Positions 51,240 to 62,085 are shown, counted from the stretch's first letter. The stretch: DNA of 64,000 bases from Corynebacterium anserum (GCF_014262665.1 NZ_CP046883.1:1860001-1924000); one strand, 5' to 3'. A program made the numbers and translations. Notes: a model not told the origin generated them from the sequence alone.

Positions 51240-51752
51240 CTAGTCCTTCTTCTCCTGCAGCGCAGCTGCCAGGCGCGCAACCTGGGAAGCTGGAGCGTTG
51301 AAGAGACCAGCAGCCTTTGCCAAGGAACCCTGCATGGCTCCGGCCAGCTTGGCCAGAGTGGTTTCACGGTTGTCCAGCTCAGCGAGTGCCTCGACCTGAG
51401 CAGCAGACAGCGCTTCGCCATCCATGTAGCCACCCTTGATCACGAAGTTCTTGTGATCCTTGCCGAAGTCCTTCATAGCCTTCGCTGCATCGACAGCCTC
51501 GCCGTTGATGAAAGCGATTGCGGTAGGACCAGTCAGCAGAGCATCGTCGAACTCCACGCCAGCTTCCTTTGCAGCCAGCTTGATCATGGTGTTCTTGGCG
51601 ACGGAGTAGGTGACATCCGCACCGAGTGCACGGCGAAGCACGGTGGTTTCTGCGACGCTCAGACCACGGTACTCGGTCAGTACGGTGGAATCAGCCTGCT
51701 CGAAACGTGCCTTAAGCTCCGCTAGTGAAGCGATGTTCTTCGGATTTGCCAT
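51240..51752 (-). CDS. rplJ: 50S ribosomal protein L10
   Basis: 170 residues, core [19 protein letters not shown] and [11 protein letters not shown]. Base of the L7/L12 stalk and autogenous regulator of rplJL through the mRNA leader. rplL follows after 127 bases. Confidence 0.98.
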   Translation of the reverse strand: MANPKNIASLAELKARFEQADSTVLTEYRGLSVAETTVLRRALGADVTYSVAKNTMIKLAAKEAGVEFDDALLTGPTAIAFINGEAVDAAKAMKDFGKDHKNFVIKGGYMDGEALSAAQVEALAELDNRETTLAKLAGAMQGSLAKAAGLFNAPASQVARLAAALQEKKD

Positions 51753-52000
51753 ATACTCTCGCCTCCTTCCAAATGTCTTGCGGTGTACATGCTGTACGTG
51801 TACCGACAGTCATGTCTTCATTTGACGTGAAGGCAACACTCCACAACGACAAGCGCCCCGTACCCGCAGGGGCACAGGGCGCTGCACACTCATTACACCG
51901 CCAAGTTGTTTACTCGGCGGGAATCAGTAGAACGTCTCGGTGTTACCTGCGTGGGCCGTCATCGTGATGATGAACCTTCAACCGCGGTGTCTTCTGGATC
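51753..52000 (-). ncRNA. Candidate L10 leader (autoregulatory 5' UTR of rplJL)
   Basis: The leader upstream of rplJ contains a GC-rich stem near 51850-51888 on the minus strand (GCGCCCTGTGCCCC ... ACGGGGCGC). L10–L12 binds a kinked stem in rplJ leaders and represses translation (known for many bacteria). Identity here rests on position and stem only. The rest of the 51753-52231 gap shows no gene. Confidence 0.5.
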
Positions 52001-52231
52001 ACTTATCAGAGATGAGCAACTCCACTGGGACTACCCGCGGTGACCGACGGTCTTAGGTGAAACTTTGAACGTATTCAAACTTCCTCGAGGTACTGTACAC
52101 GCTTGCCGTGTATTTCCCAAATTCTTGCCGTCTTTCTATCTGATTCTTTTACGAGGTTTACCTGCGTCGATAAAGAAGCACGTTCGCTATAACAACCACA
52201 TTCGCCCATCTGGGCTATTACTCTCGTACGC

Positions 52232-53278
52232 ATGGACGCCTGCACGAATCCCAACAACAGCACACCCACAGATCCACACAACGGCACGCCGACGGATCCA
52301 CCCAGCAGCTCACCGACGAACGCAACCCGCAAGAGTACTCCGCGCAACGCCACGCAATTCCTTCCAGCTTTCTTTCGCTCTCTCCGTCACCCTGAATGGC
52401 TTCCCCAGGGGGTCAATAAATGGGATGAGCCTCTCAACGGTCGCGTTCCTGTGGTTCTCCTTCACGGCACGTGGCTCAATGTCTATAACACGTTTGCTTT
52501 CATCGCCCCCGCATTGGAACGAGCAGGTCACGCTGTATTTACCAAGAACTATGGGCGTGATCCTCGGCCTCTCACGGGGCGCCCCTCTGGCGTGTTCGGC
52601 ACCGCTGGACTTCTCCATTCTCAACAAGAAGTTGCCGCGTTCATCGACGAGGTTTTGGAGCGCACCGGCGCCAATCAGGTGGATATCATTGGGCATTCAC
52701 AGGGGGTGGCTCAAGCGAGGCTGTATCTGACGGACTCTGGCGGCGCTCATCCGGATGATCCGGGGAAAAATAAGGTCCGGCGTATTATCGGCATCGGTGG
52801 CTCTAATCATGGAACCACACTCAGCGGCATCTCCTCGCTCGCTAGTGCACTGGATAAAAAGGGAATCACCGATAATCTCACGATCAAGGTTCTCGGCCAG
52901 GCGGCGATGGATCAGCGGCTGGGTTCGGCAACAGTCAAGCATCTTAACCGCGGGGGCGACACAGTCGCTGGCGTGGAGTACACCATGATTTGCTCACGCT
53001 TCGACCAGATTGTCACCCCATGGCGCACCCAGCGCTTGGAACCCGGCCCCGGCGCTACCGTGAAGAATCTGCTGGTACAGACCGGAAATGTTAAGGACTT
53101 TTCTGATCACCTAGCAATCTTGTATTCGCCGCGTGTCGTGGATCTTATTCTCGAAGCTCTCCACCCAGGCGAGGACAACTACCGGGATACTCATCCTGAG
53201 GTATCTCGTTGGGTACTGCCGGGCTTTGGAGAAGCTCGTCTGCCACGCTGGCGGCTGCTTCCCTTCCGACGCCACTAG
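52232..53278 (+). CDS. Lipase-family alpha/beta hydrolase (class 2 lipase-like)
   Basis: 348 residues. Oxyanion-hole motif VPVVLLHGTW, nucleophile elbow IIGHSQG (Ser), acid in ICSRFDQIVTP and histidine in FSDHLAI, consistent with the EstA/lipase class 2 group. The first ~45 residues are a threonine/proline/asparagine-rich stretch with short TPTDP repeats and no classical signal peptide, so secretion is uncertain. It is a lone plus-strand gene between rplJ and rplA. Confidence 0.82.
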   Translation: MDACTNPNNSTPTDPHNGTPTDPPSSSPTNATRKSTPRNATQFLPAFFRSLRHPEWLPQGVNKWDEPLNGRVPVVLLHGTWLNVYNTFAFIAPALERAGHAVFTKNYGRDPRPLTGRPSGVFGTAGLLHSQQEVAAFIDEVLERTGANQVDIIGHSQGVAQARLYLTDSGGAHPDDPGKNKVRRIIGIGGSNHGTTLSGISSLASALDKKGITDNLTIKVLGQAAMDQRLGSATVKHLNRGGDTVAGVEYTMICSRFDQIVTPWRTQRLEPGPGATVKNLLVQTGNVKDFSDHLAILYSPRVVDLILEALHPGEDNYRDTHPEVSRWVLPGFGEARLPRWRLLPFRRH

Positions 53279-53415
53279 TCCTCTCCGTCACCGGCACGTG
53301 CAAAGACGATCTGCCCACAGACACAACGATCACCCGTTGAAGCGCGCGCCTACCTCATGTAGCACCTACGCATATCAGCGCGCCACTGGCGCGCTGAACC
53401 AACGCCCGTGACATG

Positions 53416-53441
53416 GAAAAGCCCCGGACTAAGTCCGGGGC
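53416..53441 (-). terminator. Rho-independent terminator after rplA
   Basis: GCCCCGGACTTAGTCCGGGGC followed by TTTTCC on the minus strand, about 50 bases after rplA. Confidence 0.9.
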
Positions 53442-53488
53442 CCAATCACACCACAACCGCCGCGTGAACAGCAGTAGGTGGGGAGGAA

Positions 53489-54193
53489 TTACTCTGCGTA
53501 GTTCTTCTGTACGGTCTCATCAACCTGAACGGAAGGACCGTTCGTGGAGGACATCGTTACCTTCTTCAGGTACTTGCCCTTGGAAGAAGAAGGCTTCTGA
53601 CGCAGCAGCTCATCGATCAAAGCACCGTAGTTCTCCGCCAGCTTCTTCTCATCGAAGGATGCTTTACCGATGATGGCGTGCAGGTTGGATGCTTTATCTA
53701 CGCGGAAGGAAATCTTTCCGCCCTTGATCTCAGAGACAGCCTTAGCTACATCAGTAGTCACTGTGCCGGTCTTAGGGTTTGGCATCAGGCCGCGTGGACC
53801 CAGAACGCGCGCTACACGACCAACCTTGGCCATCTGGTCTGGGGTGGCGATGGCTGCGTCGAAATCAGTCCAGCCACCCTGAATCTTCTCAATCAGCTCA
53901 GCGGTACCCACGGCATCAGCACCGGCCTCTTCAGCTGCGGTTGCATTAGGGCCTTCGGCGAAGACAATGACGCGAACAGTCTTACCGGTACCGTTTGGCA
54001 GGGACACGGTTCCGCGAACCAGCTGGTCTGCCTTGCGTGGGTCGACGCCCAACCGAATGGCAACGTCAACTGTGGCGTCGTAGTTCTTCGAAGAGGTTTC
54101 TTTCACCAGCTTCGCAGCCTCGATTGGGCTGTAGGAACGGGACTTATCAATCTTCTCCGCAGCAGCGCGGTAAGCCTTAGAGGTCTTGCTCAT
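53489..54193 (-). CDS. rplA: 50S ribosomal protein L1
   Basis: 234 residues. Core [20 protein letters not shown] and the signature [17 protein letters not shown]. Binds 23S rRNA at the L1 stalk and regulates its own mRNA. Confidence 0.98.
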   Translation of the reverse strand: MSKTSKAYRAAAEKIDKSRSYSPIEAAKLVKETSSKNYDATVDVAIRLGVDPRKADQLVRGTVSLPNGTGKTVRVIVFAEGPNATAAEEAGADAVGTAELIEKIQGGWTDFDAAIATPDQMAKVGRVARVLGPRGLMPNPKTGTVTTDVAKAVSEIKGGKISFRVDKASNLHAIIGKASFDEKKLAENYGALIDELLRQKPSSSKGKYLKKVTMSSTNGPSVQVDETVQKNYAE

Positions 54194-54297
54194 AATGATC
54201 TACCAATCTTGGAGTTTGAGATGGAAGTTGTGGTCACAACAGGCCAGCAAGAGGCCTTGCCACAATGAAGAAAAGAATGAAGGAAAGAGAGTGAAGA

Positions 54298-54747
54298 CTA
54301 AGCCTTCGCTGGTTCGTCCTTCACAACGATGCCCATGGAGCGAGCGGTACCTGCGATGATGCGAGCACCGTTTTCCACGTCGTTAGCGCTGAGGTCTTCC
54401 TTCTTGGTGGTAGCAATCTCCTTGCACTGCTCCCACGTCACAGATCCGACCTTATCAGTGTGAGGAACGCCAGAGCCCTTCTGCAGACCAGCGGCCTTCA
54501 GAAGCAGCTTAGCTGCAGGAGGAGTTTTCAGTTTGAAGTCGAAGGAGCGGTCTTCGTACACAGTGATCTCAACTGGAACGATGTTGCCGCGCTGCGACTC
54601 GGTAGCAGCGTTGTATGCCTTGGTGAACTCAACAATGTTCACGCCGTGAGCACCCAACGCCGGGCCAACCGGAGGAGCCGGGGTAGCCTGACCAGCTTGG
54701 ATCTGCAACTTAATAAGGCCAGCGACCTTCTTCTTTGGCTTTGCCAT
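54298..54747 (-). CDS. rplK: 50S ribosomal protein L11
   Basis: 149 residues with the proline-bearing thiopeptide-contact helix [16 protein letters not shown] and [12 protein letters not shown]-like core ([14 protein letters not shown]). The contact prolines are unchanged. Confidence 0.98.
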   Translation of the reverse strand: MAKPKKKVAGLIKLQIQAGQATPAPPVGPALGAHGVNIVEFTKAYNAATESQRGNIVPVEITVYEDRSFDFKLKTPPAAKLLLKAAGLQKGSGVPHTDKVGSVTWEQCKEIATTKKEDLSANDVENGARIIAGTARSMGIVVKDEPAKA

Positions 54748-54924
54748 GGTACAACCTACTTTCAGTTATCGGACCTCACTGCGCCATGGCATATATGCGC
54801 ACTGTGTGCGGTCCTTACCGGATGCCGGAATTTCACCGGCCACCGGAAAAGATGTCAATGTTCTTACTCGTTCTTAAACAATGCTACTTTCCGCCGTCCC
54901 CTCGAGAACAACGGACAACACGCA

Positions 54925-54953
54925 TAAAAAACGATCCTGTGAAATTCGCAGGA
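54925..54953 (-). terminator. Terminator-like hairpin after nusG
   Basis: TCCTGCGAA pairs with TTCACAGGA, with one mismatched pair and almost no loop, followed on the minus strand by TCGTTTTTTATG. It would separate nusG from rplK transcription. Confidence 0.6.
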
Positions 54954-54963
54954 CAGGACAACT

Positions 54964-55809
54964 CTAGTTGAGCTTCTCCACCTGATCAAATTCCAATTCG
55001 ACCGGGGTCTCACGGCCAAAGATGGACACCATAGCCTTGAGACGGTTAGAGGTGGTGTCGATCTCTGAAATGGTGGCGGATACTGAGGCGAATGGGCCGG
55101 ACAGAATGGTGACAGATTCGCCAACCTCGTAATCCACAACTACAGACTCGGATGCCGGCTTTGGAGGAGTAGCCACACCCGTGGAAGACACGTCAACGGC
55201 ACCTGCAGGCGCCTCTCCCTCGGCGCCTTCGGCTGCTGGAGTGGCAGCCTCTGGAGGCAGCAGGAACTTTGCAACCTCACGGATCTTTACAGGAGTTGGT
55301 TTCCCTTCGTTACCCACGAAGGAAGTCACACCCGGGGTGTCGCGGACAACCGACCACGCAGCATCTTCCAGGTTCATACGGACGAGTACGTAGCCGGGCA
55401 ACAGCTTACGCTTGACATTCTTGCGCTTACCATCGCGCAGCTCCACAACTTCCTCTATAGGGACAACGACCTCATGGATCTGCTCATCCACGCCGAGGGT
55501 CTGAGAACGCATTTCAAGGTTGGTCTTCACCTTGTTCTCATAACCGGAGTAGCACTGGACGATGTACCACTCACCGTCGAGCTTCTTCAGTTCCCGCATG
55601 AACTTGCGCAGGCGCGCTTTGTAAGCCGCCATTGCCGCATCTTCAGGGCTTTGTTCTTCCCCAGTGCCCTCGGCGGACTCCGCCGCCTCAGCTGCTTCAG
55701 CGTGAGCTTCTGCAGCCGCCGCTTGAACGTCCTCTTGTGCGTCGGCAGCCAGAGACTCTGCGCTGATCTCCTGTGGCTCGTTGCCCGTATTCTCAGTCTG
55801 ATCGCTCAT
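54964..55809 (-). CDS. nusG: Transcription termination/antitermination factor NusG
   Basis: 281 residues. An acidic alanine/glutamate-rich N-terminal extension of ~85 residues, common in actinobacteria, precedes the NGN domain ([34 protein letters not shown]). A KOW domain follows ([21 protein letters not shown]). Between them is an inserted alanine/proline-rich linker of about 40 residues. It links RNA polymerase to Rho or the ribosome. Confidence 0.96.
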   Translation of the reverse strand: MSDQTENTGNEPQEISAESLAADAQEDVQAAAAEAHAEAAEAAESAEGTGEEQSPEDAAMAAYKARLRKFMRELKKLDGEWYIVQCYSGYENKVKTNLEMRSQTLGVDEQIHEVVVPIEEVVELRDGKRKNVKRKLLPGYVLVRMNLEDAAWSVVRDTPGVTSFVGNEGKPTPVKIREVAKFLLPPEAATPAAEGAEGEAPAGAVDVSSTGVATPPKPASESVVVDYEVGESVTILSGPFASVSATISEIDTTSNRLKAMVSIFGRETPVELEFDQVEKLN

Positions 55810-55921
55810 GAGATCTGTATTCCTCCAAGTTAATTAAAAATCCGCCTTGGCCGTGGTGGCGAAGGCGGTTAATTTTCTGTTGGCCAGTGTAGCAGATCGC
55901 TTCTCGGGCCCCCACTTTTCA

Positions 55922-56266
55922 CTAGACGTTGAACATCAGCTTCACTAATTCCCTAGCACCCCAGTCCACACCAGCAACCAGGACGGTCATAAGAATGAGG
56001 AAGCCCAAGACCACAAAGGTGTAGGTGACCATTTCTTTACCCGTAGGCCAGATCACTTTGCCAATTTCACGGATAACACCACGGATGAAGTCCACGATGG
56101 CAGCAAATGGATTGCTACGGGTTTTTACCACCTCAGGAGCCTTGCGTTTACTAGCTGCACGCGAGGCCGATGCCGTACCGGCGACCTGACGCTTACCCGC
56201 TGGGCGAGGAGCTCCGCCGGTACCGGAACCACCGGCCACTGGGGTTTTCGTGCTCTCTTCGCTCAC
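55922..56266 (-). CDS. secE: Preprotein translocase subunit SecE
   Basis: 114 residues from GTG 56266, preceded by TTAGGAGT. A longer frame upstream runs through tRNA-Trp and is false. A basic, disordered N-terminus precedes the SecE core FIRGVIREIGKVIWPTGKEM and one membrane helix (TFVVLGFLILMTVLVAGV). It forms the SecYEG channel. Confidence 0.95.
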   Translation of the reverse strand: MSEESTKTPVAGGSGTGGAPRPAGKRQVAGTASASRAASKRKAPEVVKTRSNPFAAIVDFIRGVIREIGKVIWPTGKEMVTYTFVVLGFLILMTVLVAGVDWGARELVKLMFNV

Positions 56267-56338
56267 GTCAAAACTCCTAACAAGGTGTGGACACGCCGTT
56301 TGCTGTACGTGTAGTGATGTTATCGCAAAGAGCGTTTG

Positions 56339-56411
<73 letters not shown>

Positions 56412-56595
56412 TTGTGCATCTCACGGTTGTGAGGGCAACAACGGGAAAGCCTACAGTAGTCGAAGTGGTTGCACAAATGAGCGTGCTCCGTAGCGAACCG
56501 TCACCGGAAAAACTTCCCGGTGACGTAGGAAATCCCTGTCGGCACATGAAAACACCCGGCGCTTCCTGGGTGTGAAGCAACCGGGTGGTTGTTAG

Positions 56596-56669
56596 TAGCG
56601 GTGGGGGGACTCGATCCCCCGACCTCACGATTATGAGTCGTGCGCTCTAACCAGCTGAGCTACACCGCC
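56596..56669 (-). tRNA. tRNA-Met (CAT), elongator type
   Basis: On the minus strand acceptor GGCGGTG pairs with CACCGCT (one G-U pair). Anticodon loop CTCATAA gives CAT; T-arm GGATCGAGTCC. The base-paired first acceptor position argues against the initiator type. Confidence 0.95.
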
Positions 56670-56743
56670 ACAGTTCTGCCATCTCCACCGACCCGCCAGT
56701 GGTCTGCGGTTCTCACATCACGTGACGGCCGAGAAAATGACTG

Positions 56744-56816
56744 AGCCCCCTGACGGAATCGAACCGTCGACCTTTTCCTTACCATGGAAACGCTCTGCCG
56801 ACTGAGCTAAGGGGGC
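56744..56816 (-). tRNA. tRNA-Thr (GGT)
   Basis: On the minus strand acceptor GCCCCCT pairs with AGGGGGC. Anticodon stem TTTCC/GGAAA encloses loop ATGGTAA, giving GGT. T-arm GGTTCGATTCC. Confidence 0.96.
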
Positions 56817-56966
56817 ACCGCTCTCAGTTCCACGACTATCGCCGACGATAAGCCGTTTTGCTGAAGCCTGCAGTAGCTTAACCACCAATCGCATAGGAAC
56901 ACAAATCGCCAGGTGGCAGATGTTTTTCCTACCCCCAACCTCACCATGACCCAGTGAATATTCCTC

Positions 56967-57004
56967 GACGCAGGGGGTATCTCTTGACGCAGGGGGTATC
57001 GCTC
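56967..57004. repeat. 19-bp tandem duplication
   Basis: GACGCAGGGGGTATC occurs at 56967 and 56986, in two adjacent 19-base units differing only near their ends. Confidence 0.75.
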
Positions 57005-57093
57005 ATGAGCCAGCCATCGGACGTACGACATCCCACATTCGACGTACCCAAAGCATTTTGCAGTACCTCGAGCAATGGAAGGCGGTGACGCAG

Positions 57094-57138
57094 GAAAGCG
57101 ATAAGCCCTGGAGAAACTCTCCAGGGCTTATCGCTTTC
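57094..57138. terminator. Long perfect hairpin next to tRNA-Tyr
   Basis: GAAAGCGATAAGCCCTGGAG and its complement form a 21-bp perfect stem with a 3-base loop, starting 6 bases from the 3' end of tRNA-Tyr. There is no good U-tract on the minus strand, so intrinsic termination is plausible but not certain. RNA processing or a palindromic repeat element is possible. Confidence 0.55.
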
Positions 57139-57143
57139 ACATG

Positions 57144-57225
57144 TGCCAGATGATGGATTCGAACCAACGTAGGCAGAGCCGACGGATTTACAATCCGCTC
57201 CCTTTGGCCGCTCGGGCAATCTGGC
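57144..57225 (-). tRNA. tRNA-Tyr (GTA)
   Basis: On the minus strand acceptor GCCAGAT pairs with ATCTGGC. Anticodon loop TTGTAAA gives GTA. It has a long variable arm as expected for Tyr and T-arm GGTTCGAATCC. Confidence 0.97.
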
Positions 57226-57489
57226 GTACACCAATTGCGCGGTGCGCCCGTAACTCTACTACGTTACCTATGCCCAATTACAAATCGGCTGGTCATCATG
57301 CACATTGTCGTAGCAGCAACTCGGGAATCACCCCACCCGATCACGTCAGACACGGCCTAGTTCCAGCACAAGGGAGCGCACGAGCCGTCACACAAAGGCG
57401 GAACCTCGTTCCAACGAGCAAACACATCCTCACCGAGACATGCAGATACTCCCCCATATAAGCCCCACAAGCACCGTTATCCCAAGCGT

Positions 57490-58512
57490 TTATCCCAAGC
57501 GTTCCAAGGAGAACTTCATAAGCTGACGCAACGCATCGGTGACGTCATTCTGCGGAAGTTTCGCCAATTCGGCCTCTGCGCGCTGACGATAGTATTCCAC
57601 ATCTTCGAGAGACTTCTCACGGCCGTGCGAACGACGGATCAGATCCAACGCTTCGTCCACCAACGCATCCTCGGTCACCGGCCCCACCAGAATCTCACGC
57701 AGACGTGCCCCGATCGCATCATCCTGACGCATCGCATAGAGCATCGGCAGAGTGAACACGCCTTCGCGAAGATCCGTACCCGGAGTCTTACCCGATTCTT
57801 CCGGATCGGACCACACATCGATAATGTCATCCACGATCTGGAAAACCTGACCCATGTTGCGCCCGAATAGCTGCAGTGCCTCCACGTGTTCACGTGGAGC
57901 TCCTCCATGCAAGGAGCCCAGGAAGCCAGCGGATGCGATGAGAACACCCGTCTTCTCTTGGATCACCGTCATGTAGTGCTCGATAGGGTCTTCGCCTTCG
58001 GACGCACCGACTGTCTCGCGCATCTGGCCAGTAACTAACTCTTGAAACGCTTCTGCAAAGTGCGCCACTGTTTCTGACCCGAGGGAAGCCATGAGCTTAG
58101 ATGCGACGGAAAACAGGTAGTCACCGGCGAGAATCGCCACTGAATTGCTCCACCGGGCATTGGCGGACTCGGCTCCTCGGCGGCGATCAGCCTCATCCAT
58201 CACGTCATCGTGATAGAGGGTCGCCAGGTGAGTGAGCTCCACGACCACTGCCGCGCTGATTACATCGTCCGATGTGGGCCTTGTGCCGTACTGTGCGGCC
58301 AAAAGGGCAAACATCACGCGGAACCTCTTGCCACCGGCTTTCGCAAGGTGGCTGATCTTGTCAGTAAGAAAGGACTCACCCTGTGCAAGCTCATTCAGCA
58401 GCTTGCTTTCCGCTCGTTGCAGCCCCTCAGTCAAAGCCTGGTTGAGTTGAGAATTTCCCAAATCTGGCGCCACTGGAGTGGTCTGCGCCTCGGCACTATG
58501 CGTGCTTGCCAT
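57490..58512 (-). CDS. Polyprenyl diphosphate synthase (GrcC/IspB type)
   Basis: 340 residues from ATG 58512; ATG 58530 and 58584 give longer N-termini. The first aspartate-rich motif is LYHDDVMDEADRRRG and the second is IVDDIIDVWSDPEESG, with AGGKRFRVMFALLAA upstream. These make all-trans polyprenyl diphosphates. Beside menJ, menG and menD, the product is most likely the menaquinone side chain. Synteny with the Mycobacterium grcC1 region supports this. Divergent from the reductase gene. Confidence 0.92.
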   Translation of the reverse strand: MASTHSAEAQTTPVAPDLGNSQLNQALTEGLQRAESKLLNELAQGESFLTDKISHLAKAGGKRFRVMFALLAAQYGTRPTSDDVISAAVVVELTHLATLYHDDVMDEADRRRGAESANARWSNSVAILAGDYLFSVASKLMASLGSETVAHFAEAFQELVTGQMRETVGASEGEDPIEHYMTVIQEKTGVLIASAGFLGSLHGGAPREHVEALQLFGRNMGQVFQIVDDIIDVWSDPEESGKTPGTDLREGVFTLPMLYAMRQDDAIGARLREILVGPVTEDALVDEALDLIRRSHGREKSLEDVEYYRQRAEAELAKLPQNDVTDALRQLMKFSLERLG

Positions 58513-58748
58513 GTCCGTGGTCAGCCTCATCAAAACTCGTCTGTTTCCATTCGTTCTCGTATGACCCGTTTGCTCCGAAGCCATACGTCATCACCCGATA
58601 CTCTAACCCACCTAGCCCTCGTCGCGTGTATCCACCTCGTTTCTTTTCTGCAGTGACCCCGCCTTTTCTCTTTTTCTCCCCCTCTTCTCACGAGCCTCAC
58701 GGAGCGCTAATACAACCACATGATTATCCCGTGCGAGAATGTTGGGTG

Positions 58749-60080
58749 ATGAATGTTCCAGGTACCTCCCGTGATGTTGTCTCCGCCGACCTCGTCATCG
58801 TCGGTGCAGGACCCGCTGGTTCCGCTGCCGCGTATTGGGCAGCCCGGCGCGGTCTGGACACCGTGGTGGTCGACATGGCTGACATACTGCCCCACGGCCG
58901 CGACAAGACGTGTGGCGATGGCCTCACCCCCCGTGCCGTGGAGGCTCTGGAGCGCATGGACGCGGGTTATCTACTGGAGGGACACCCCACCATCAGCGGC
59001 CTGAAACTGCATGGTTTCGGTGGATCCGTCAGCGCTGTCTGGCCCAGCAACGGTTCCTTCCCTCCCCGTGGCTCCGCAATCGCTCGTCAAGAACTCGACC
59101 TCGCGTTGCTCACTCATGCGGTTAATGCCGGCGCTCGCTTCATAGGTTCGACCAAAGTTATCGACGTCGCAACCTCCGGCCACAGCATTGACGAACTGTG
59201 TGCGAGGAGACCCGATGGAACTTTTCTCACCCTGAAAGCCAGACAGTTCCTGCTAGCGGAAGGGGTACGAAGTGGCATTGGGCGAAAAGTCGGGGTGCAA
59301 TGGCTACGGGGAATGGTGCACGGTGTGGCTGCGCGTAGTTACATCACCACCCCCCACGGTGAGGAACCGTGGATCCACTCCCATCTTGAATTACGTGATC
59401 ACCACGGCGTAGCGCAGCCCGGTTATGGATGGATCTTTCCTCTCGGCACCGACGACTCCGGCGTTGGGCATGCCAACCTCGGTTGCGGGGCACTATCAAC
59501 CAGCGCCCGACCCGCAAAAATCAACACCAAAAAGTTGTTGAAAACCTACGCAGAGCAGATCAGCAAAGAATGGACGGCGGGGGAACCACAGCACATCACC
59601 AGTGCCCTTCTGCCGATGGGCGGCGCCGTGACGCGCACAGCTGGGCAGAACTGGGCTGCCATTGGAGACACCGCAGCCTTGGTGAATCCACTCAACGGTG
59701 AAGGAATCGACTACGCACTGGAAAGCGCCCGGATGGTCAGCGCGTTGCTAGACGATGCACTCCGAAACCCTGATGGACTTCGGTTCATGTGGCCCGCCGC
59801 GCTCCGCGAGGAATACGGAGCAGCGTTCAGCCTGGCACGGCGCCTCGCGCTCGTGCTCACCATGCCCGGACTCCTCAGCGCGATCGGACCACTTGGCCTG
59901 CGAGGACCTCTGTCCACCACGGTGATGGGAGCTGCCGCGCGCCTGATGGGCAACCTTGTCACTCCCGAGGACAAAGACCTCACCGCACAACTCTGGCGCA
60001 AGGCCGGTCGGCTGTCCATGACTGTGGACAGACTATTCGCCGCCGACTCACGGCCGCTGTTCGGCGTCGAACTCTCTTAG
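58749..60080 (+). CDS. Geranylgeranyl-reductase-family FAD enzyme (menaquinone reductase MenJ-like)
   Basis: 443 residues from ATG 58749; in-frame codons upstream lack family sequence. N-terminal FAD-binding [17 protein letters not shown], then [12 protein letters not shown], and a second flavin motif [22 protein letters not shown]. The family reduces prenyl double bonds. In mycobacteria MenJ saturates one isoprene unit of menaquinone, and the neighbouring men genes support that role here (inference). It converges on menG with a 4-base overlap of stop codons. Confidence 0.88.
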   Translation: MNVPGTSRDVVSADLVIVGAGPAGSAAAYWAARRGLDTVVVDMADILPHGRDKTCGDGLTPRAVEALERMDAGYLLEGHPTISGLKLHGFGGSVSAVWPSNGSFPPRGSAIARQELDLALLTHAVNAGARFIGSTKVIDVATSGHSIDELCARRPDGTFLTLKARQFLLAEGVRSGIGRKVGVQWLRGMVHGVAARSYITTPHGEEPWIHSHLELRDHHGVAQPGYGWIFPLGTDDSGVGHANLGCGALSTSARPAKINTKKLLKTYAEQISKEWTAGEPQHITSALLPMGGAVTRTAGQNWAAIGDTAALVNPLNGEGIDYALESARMVSALLDDALRNPDGLRFMWPAALREEYGAAFSLARRLALVLTMPGLLSAIGPLGLRGPLSTTVMGAAARLMGNLVTPEDKDLTAQLWRKAGRLSMTVDRLFAADSRPLFGVELS

Positions 60081-60772
60081 CTCTCCAGTGGTTTCATGGC
60101 CGAGTGGAGAGCCACGATGCCCCCAGTGAGGTTTTGCCACCCCGCTCTTTCCCAACCATTGGCATTGATCTCTGCTGCCAGCTCCTCCTGGTTCGGCCAC
60201 GCGCGGATAGATTCCGCGAGGTACTCGTAGGCCTCCGGATTAGAACTCACCACCTTCGCCACCTGTGGAAGAGCCCGCATCAAATATTCCTTGTAGAAGG
60301 TGGAAAAAATGGGAACCACAGGGGTAGAAAACTCACCGACCACCAGTGTCCCACCCGGCTTGGTCACGCGAGCCATTTCCCTCAAGCCGGCTCGGAAATC
60401 CACGATATTGCGCAGACCGTAGTTGATAGTCACAGCATCAAACGTGTTATCCGCAAACGGCAGCTGTGTACCATCACCGCAGACCATAGGGAGCTGGCGG
60501 TAACGCCCCGCTTTCAGCATTCCTTGGGAGAAGTCACATGCAACGCAATACGCTCCAGATTTCGCGAATTCTTGCGTAGACACGCCCGTGCCTGCGGCTA
60601 AATCCAAGACCAAGTCACCGCGCTTCAGATTGAGTCGACGCCGTGTGCGCTTGCGCCAATAGCGATCTTGACCGAAGCTCAAGACCGTGTTGGTGATGTC
60701 ATACTTCTTGCCAACCTCGTCGAACATCGAGGCGACTTCTTGTGGGTTCTTTTCCAGACTTGCGCGAGACAC
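60077..60772 (-). CDS. menG: Demethylmenaquinone methyltransferase
   Basis: 231 residues of the UbiE/MenG SAM-dependent family. [24 protein letters not shown] is the family N-terminal signature, [11 protein letters not shown] the SAM site and [20 protein letters not shown] the second signature. It catalyses the last methylation of menaquinone synthesis. Confidence 0.95.
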   Translation of the reverse strand: MSRASLEKNPQEVASMFDEVGKKYDITNTVLSFGQDRYWRKRTRRRLNLKRGDLVLDLAAGTGVSTQEFAKSGAYCVACDFSQGMLKAGRYRQLPMVCGDGTQLPFADNTFDAVTINYGLRNIVDFRAGLREMARVTKPGGTLVVGEFSTPVVPIFSTFYKEYLMRALPQVAKVVSSNPEAYEYLAESIRAWPNQEELAAEINANGWERAGWQNLTGGIVALHSAMKPLES

Positions 60773-60819
60773 AGTTAGCTATTGTAGCTAGTCAGGTCTT
60801 CAGCACTGTAGCTATGGGA

Positions 60820-62085
60820 TCATGCCGCCGAGCTTTCCTTAACTTCACCTAGGCGGCTACGGGAACTGCAGGTGGTGGAGGAACAGGTGGCGTCGTGTGA
60901 AACAAGGGGAACGTCCTCCGCCACCTCGCCGCGCACGGCTTGGTCATAGTAAGCAAGCAGCTGCCCACACACAGACTCCCACGTCTTCCCCTGCACAGAC
61001 AGCACAGCATGAGCTCGCATAGAAGCAAGCCCCGTCGCACACACAGAATTCACAGCCTGCGGCAGTGACTGAAAAAAGGTGTCAGCATCCAGCAAATAAC
61101 CGTTGAGACCTGGGACGATAAGATCCATTGGACCACCGGCAGCTGGGGCTATCGCGGGCACTCCAGACGCATGAGCCTCCTGGATTGCCTGGCAGAACGT
61201 CTCGAACTGGCCGGTGTGAACAAAAATGTCCAAGCTAGCATACGCCCGGGGAAGATCTTCACCATACAGTCCCCCCGTGAACACCGCAGTGGGCATTGCC
61301 TCACGGAGCATAGCCTCGTCCGGGCCGTCCCCGACCACCACCAACTGAATATCATGCCGACTGTTTAGTGCCGCGAGACGCTCCACCGACTTCTCGGCAG
61401 CAAGACGACCCACATAGCCGACCACCCTGCGTTCCATCACTGGCACGGCAGACTCATAGCCGTGTGCACGCCGCTTTTGCTCTCCCTCGCGTAGCCATTC
61501 CTCTCGCAACTTTTCGCTTCGCTTGGAGGGGTGAAAACGCACGGTATCCACTCCTCGCCCCCAATGCTTTACGTTGTGAATCCCGTGTTTGTCCAGTTCA
61601 GCTATAGTTTGAGAGCTGGGCGCTAAGGTCATAGCGCAAATATTGTGAAACGCCCTAGACCACTGCCAAGTCGCGCGCGTCAGGGCTTTGAGTTTGTAGT
61701 TCTTGGCAAAGCCCGCGATGTCCGTCTGAAAGATTGCTACACAAGGAATGTTCAGGGACTTCGCTGCAAAAGCGCCTGCTGCGCCCAGAACGAATGGGCT
61801 CGCGAGGTGTACCACATCGGGTTGAAAACGCTGGAGAGTCTTGCGCACCACAGGCATCGGGACACCGATGGGCAGGGAGTTGATCATCGGCATTTCCACA
61901 GTCGGCACGCGGACGATGGGGTATCCCTCATAGTGAGAGATTTCCTCCTGGCGTTCGCGAGCTCCCGGGGCAATGACCAAAGCCTCATGGTTTTCTCGCC
62001 GGAGATGCTCCAAAACACGCAGGACTGAATTAGTAACCCCGTTGACGTTAGGCAGAAAGCTTTCAGCAACGATCGCAACACGCAT
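60820..62085 (-). CDS. GT4 alpha-mannosyltransferase, MgtA-like
   Basis: 421 residues with the GT-B fold. N-terminal AESFLPNVNGVTNSVLRVLEH and C-terminal HTGQFETFCQAIQEAHASGVP (EX7E motif region). The sequence and the menD–mgtA–menG order match the Mycobacterium Rv0557/Corynebacterium MgtA family, which mannosylates a glycolipid anchor in lipomannan synthesis. Nucleotide-sugar donor GDP-mannose by family. The C-terminus has a low-complexity serine/cysteine stretch. Confidence 0.88.
   Translation of the reverse strand: MRVAIVAESFLPNVNGVTNSVLRVLEHLRRENHEALVIAPGARERQEEISHYEGYPIVRVPTVEMPMINSLPIGVPMPVVRKTLQRFQPDVVHLASPFVLGAAGAFAAKSLNIPCVAIFQTDIAGFAKNYKLKALTRATWQWSRAFHNICAMTLAPSSQTIAELDKHGIHNVKHWGRGVDTVRFHPSKRSEKLREEWLREGEQKRRAHGYESAVPVMERRVVGYVGRLAAEKSVERLAALNSRHDIQLVVVGDGPDEAMLREAMPTAVFTGGLYGEDLPRAYASLDIFVHTGQFETFCQAIQEAHASGVPAIAPAAGGPMDLIVPGLNGYLLDADTFFQSLPQAVNSVCATGLASMRAHAVLSVQGKTWESVCGQLLAYYDQAVRGEVAEDVPLVSHDATCSSTTCSSRSRLGEVKESSAA

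Larger units (their letters stand above)
56817..57143. other. Gap between tRNA-Thr and tRNA-Tyr
   Basis: Contains a 19-bp tandem duplication and a 45-bp near-continuous hairpin, both listed separately. No gene seen. Confidence 0.5.
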
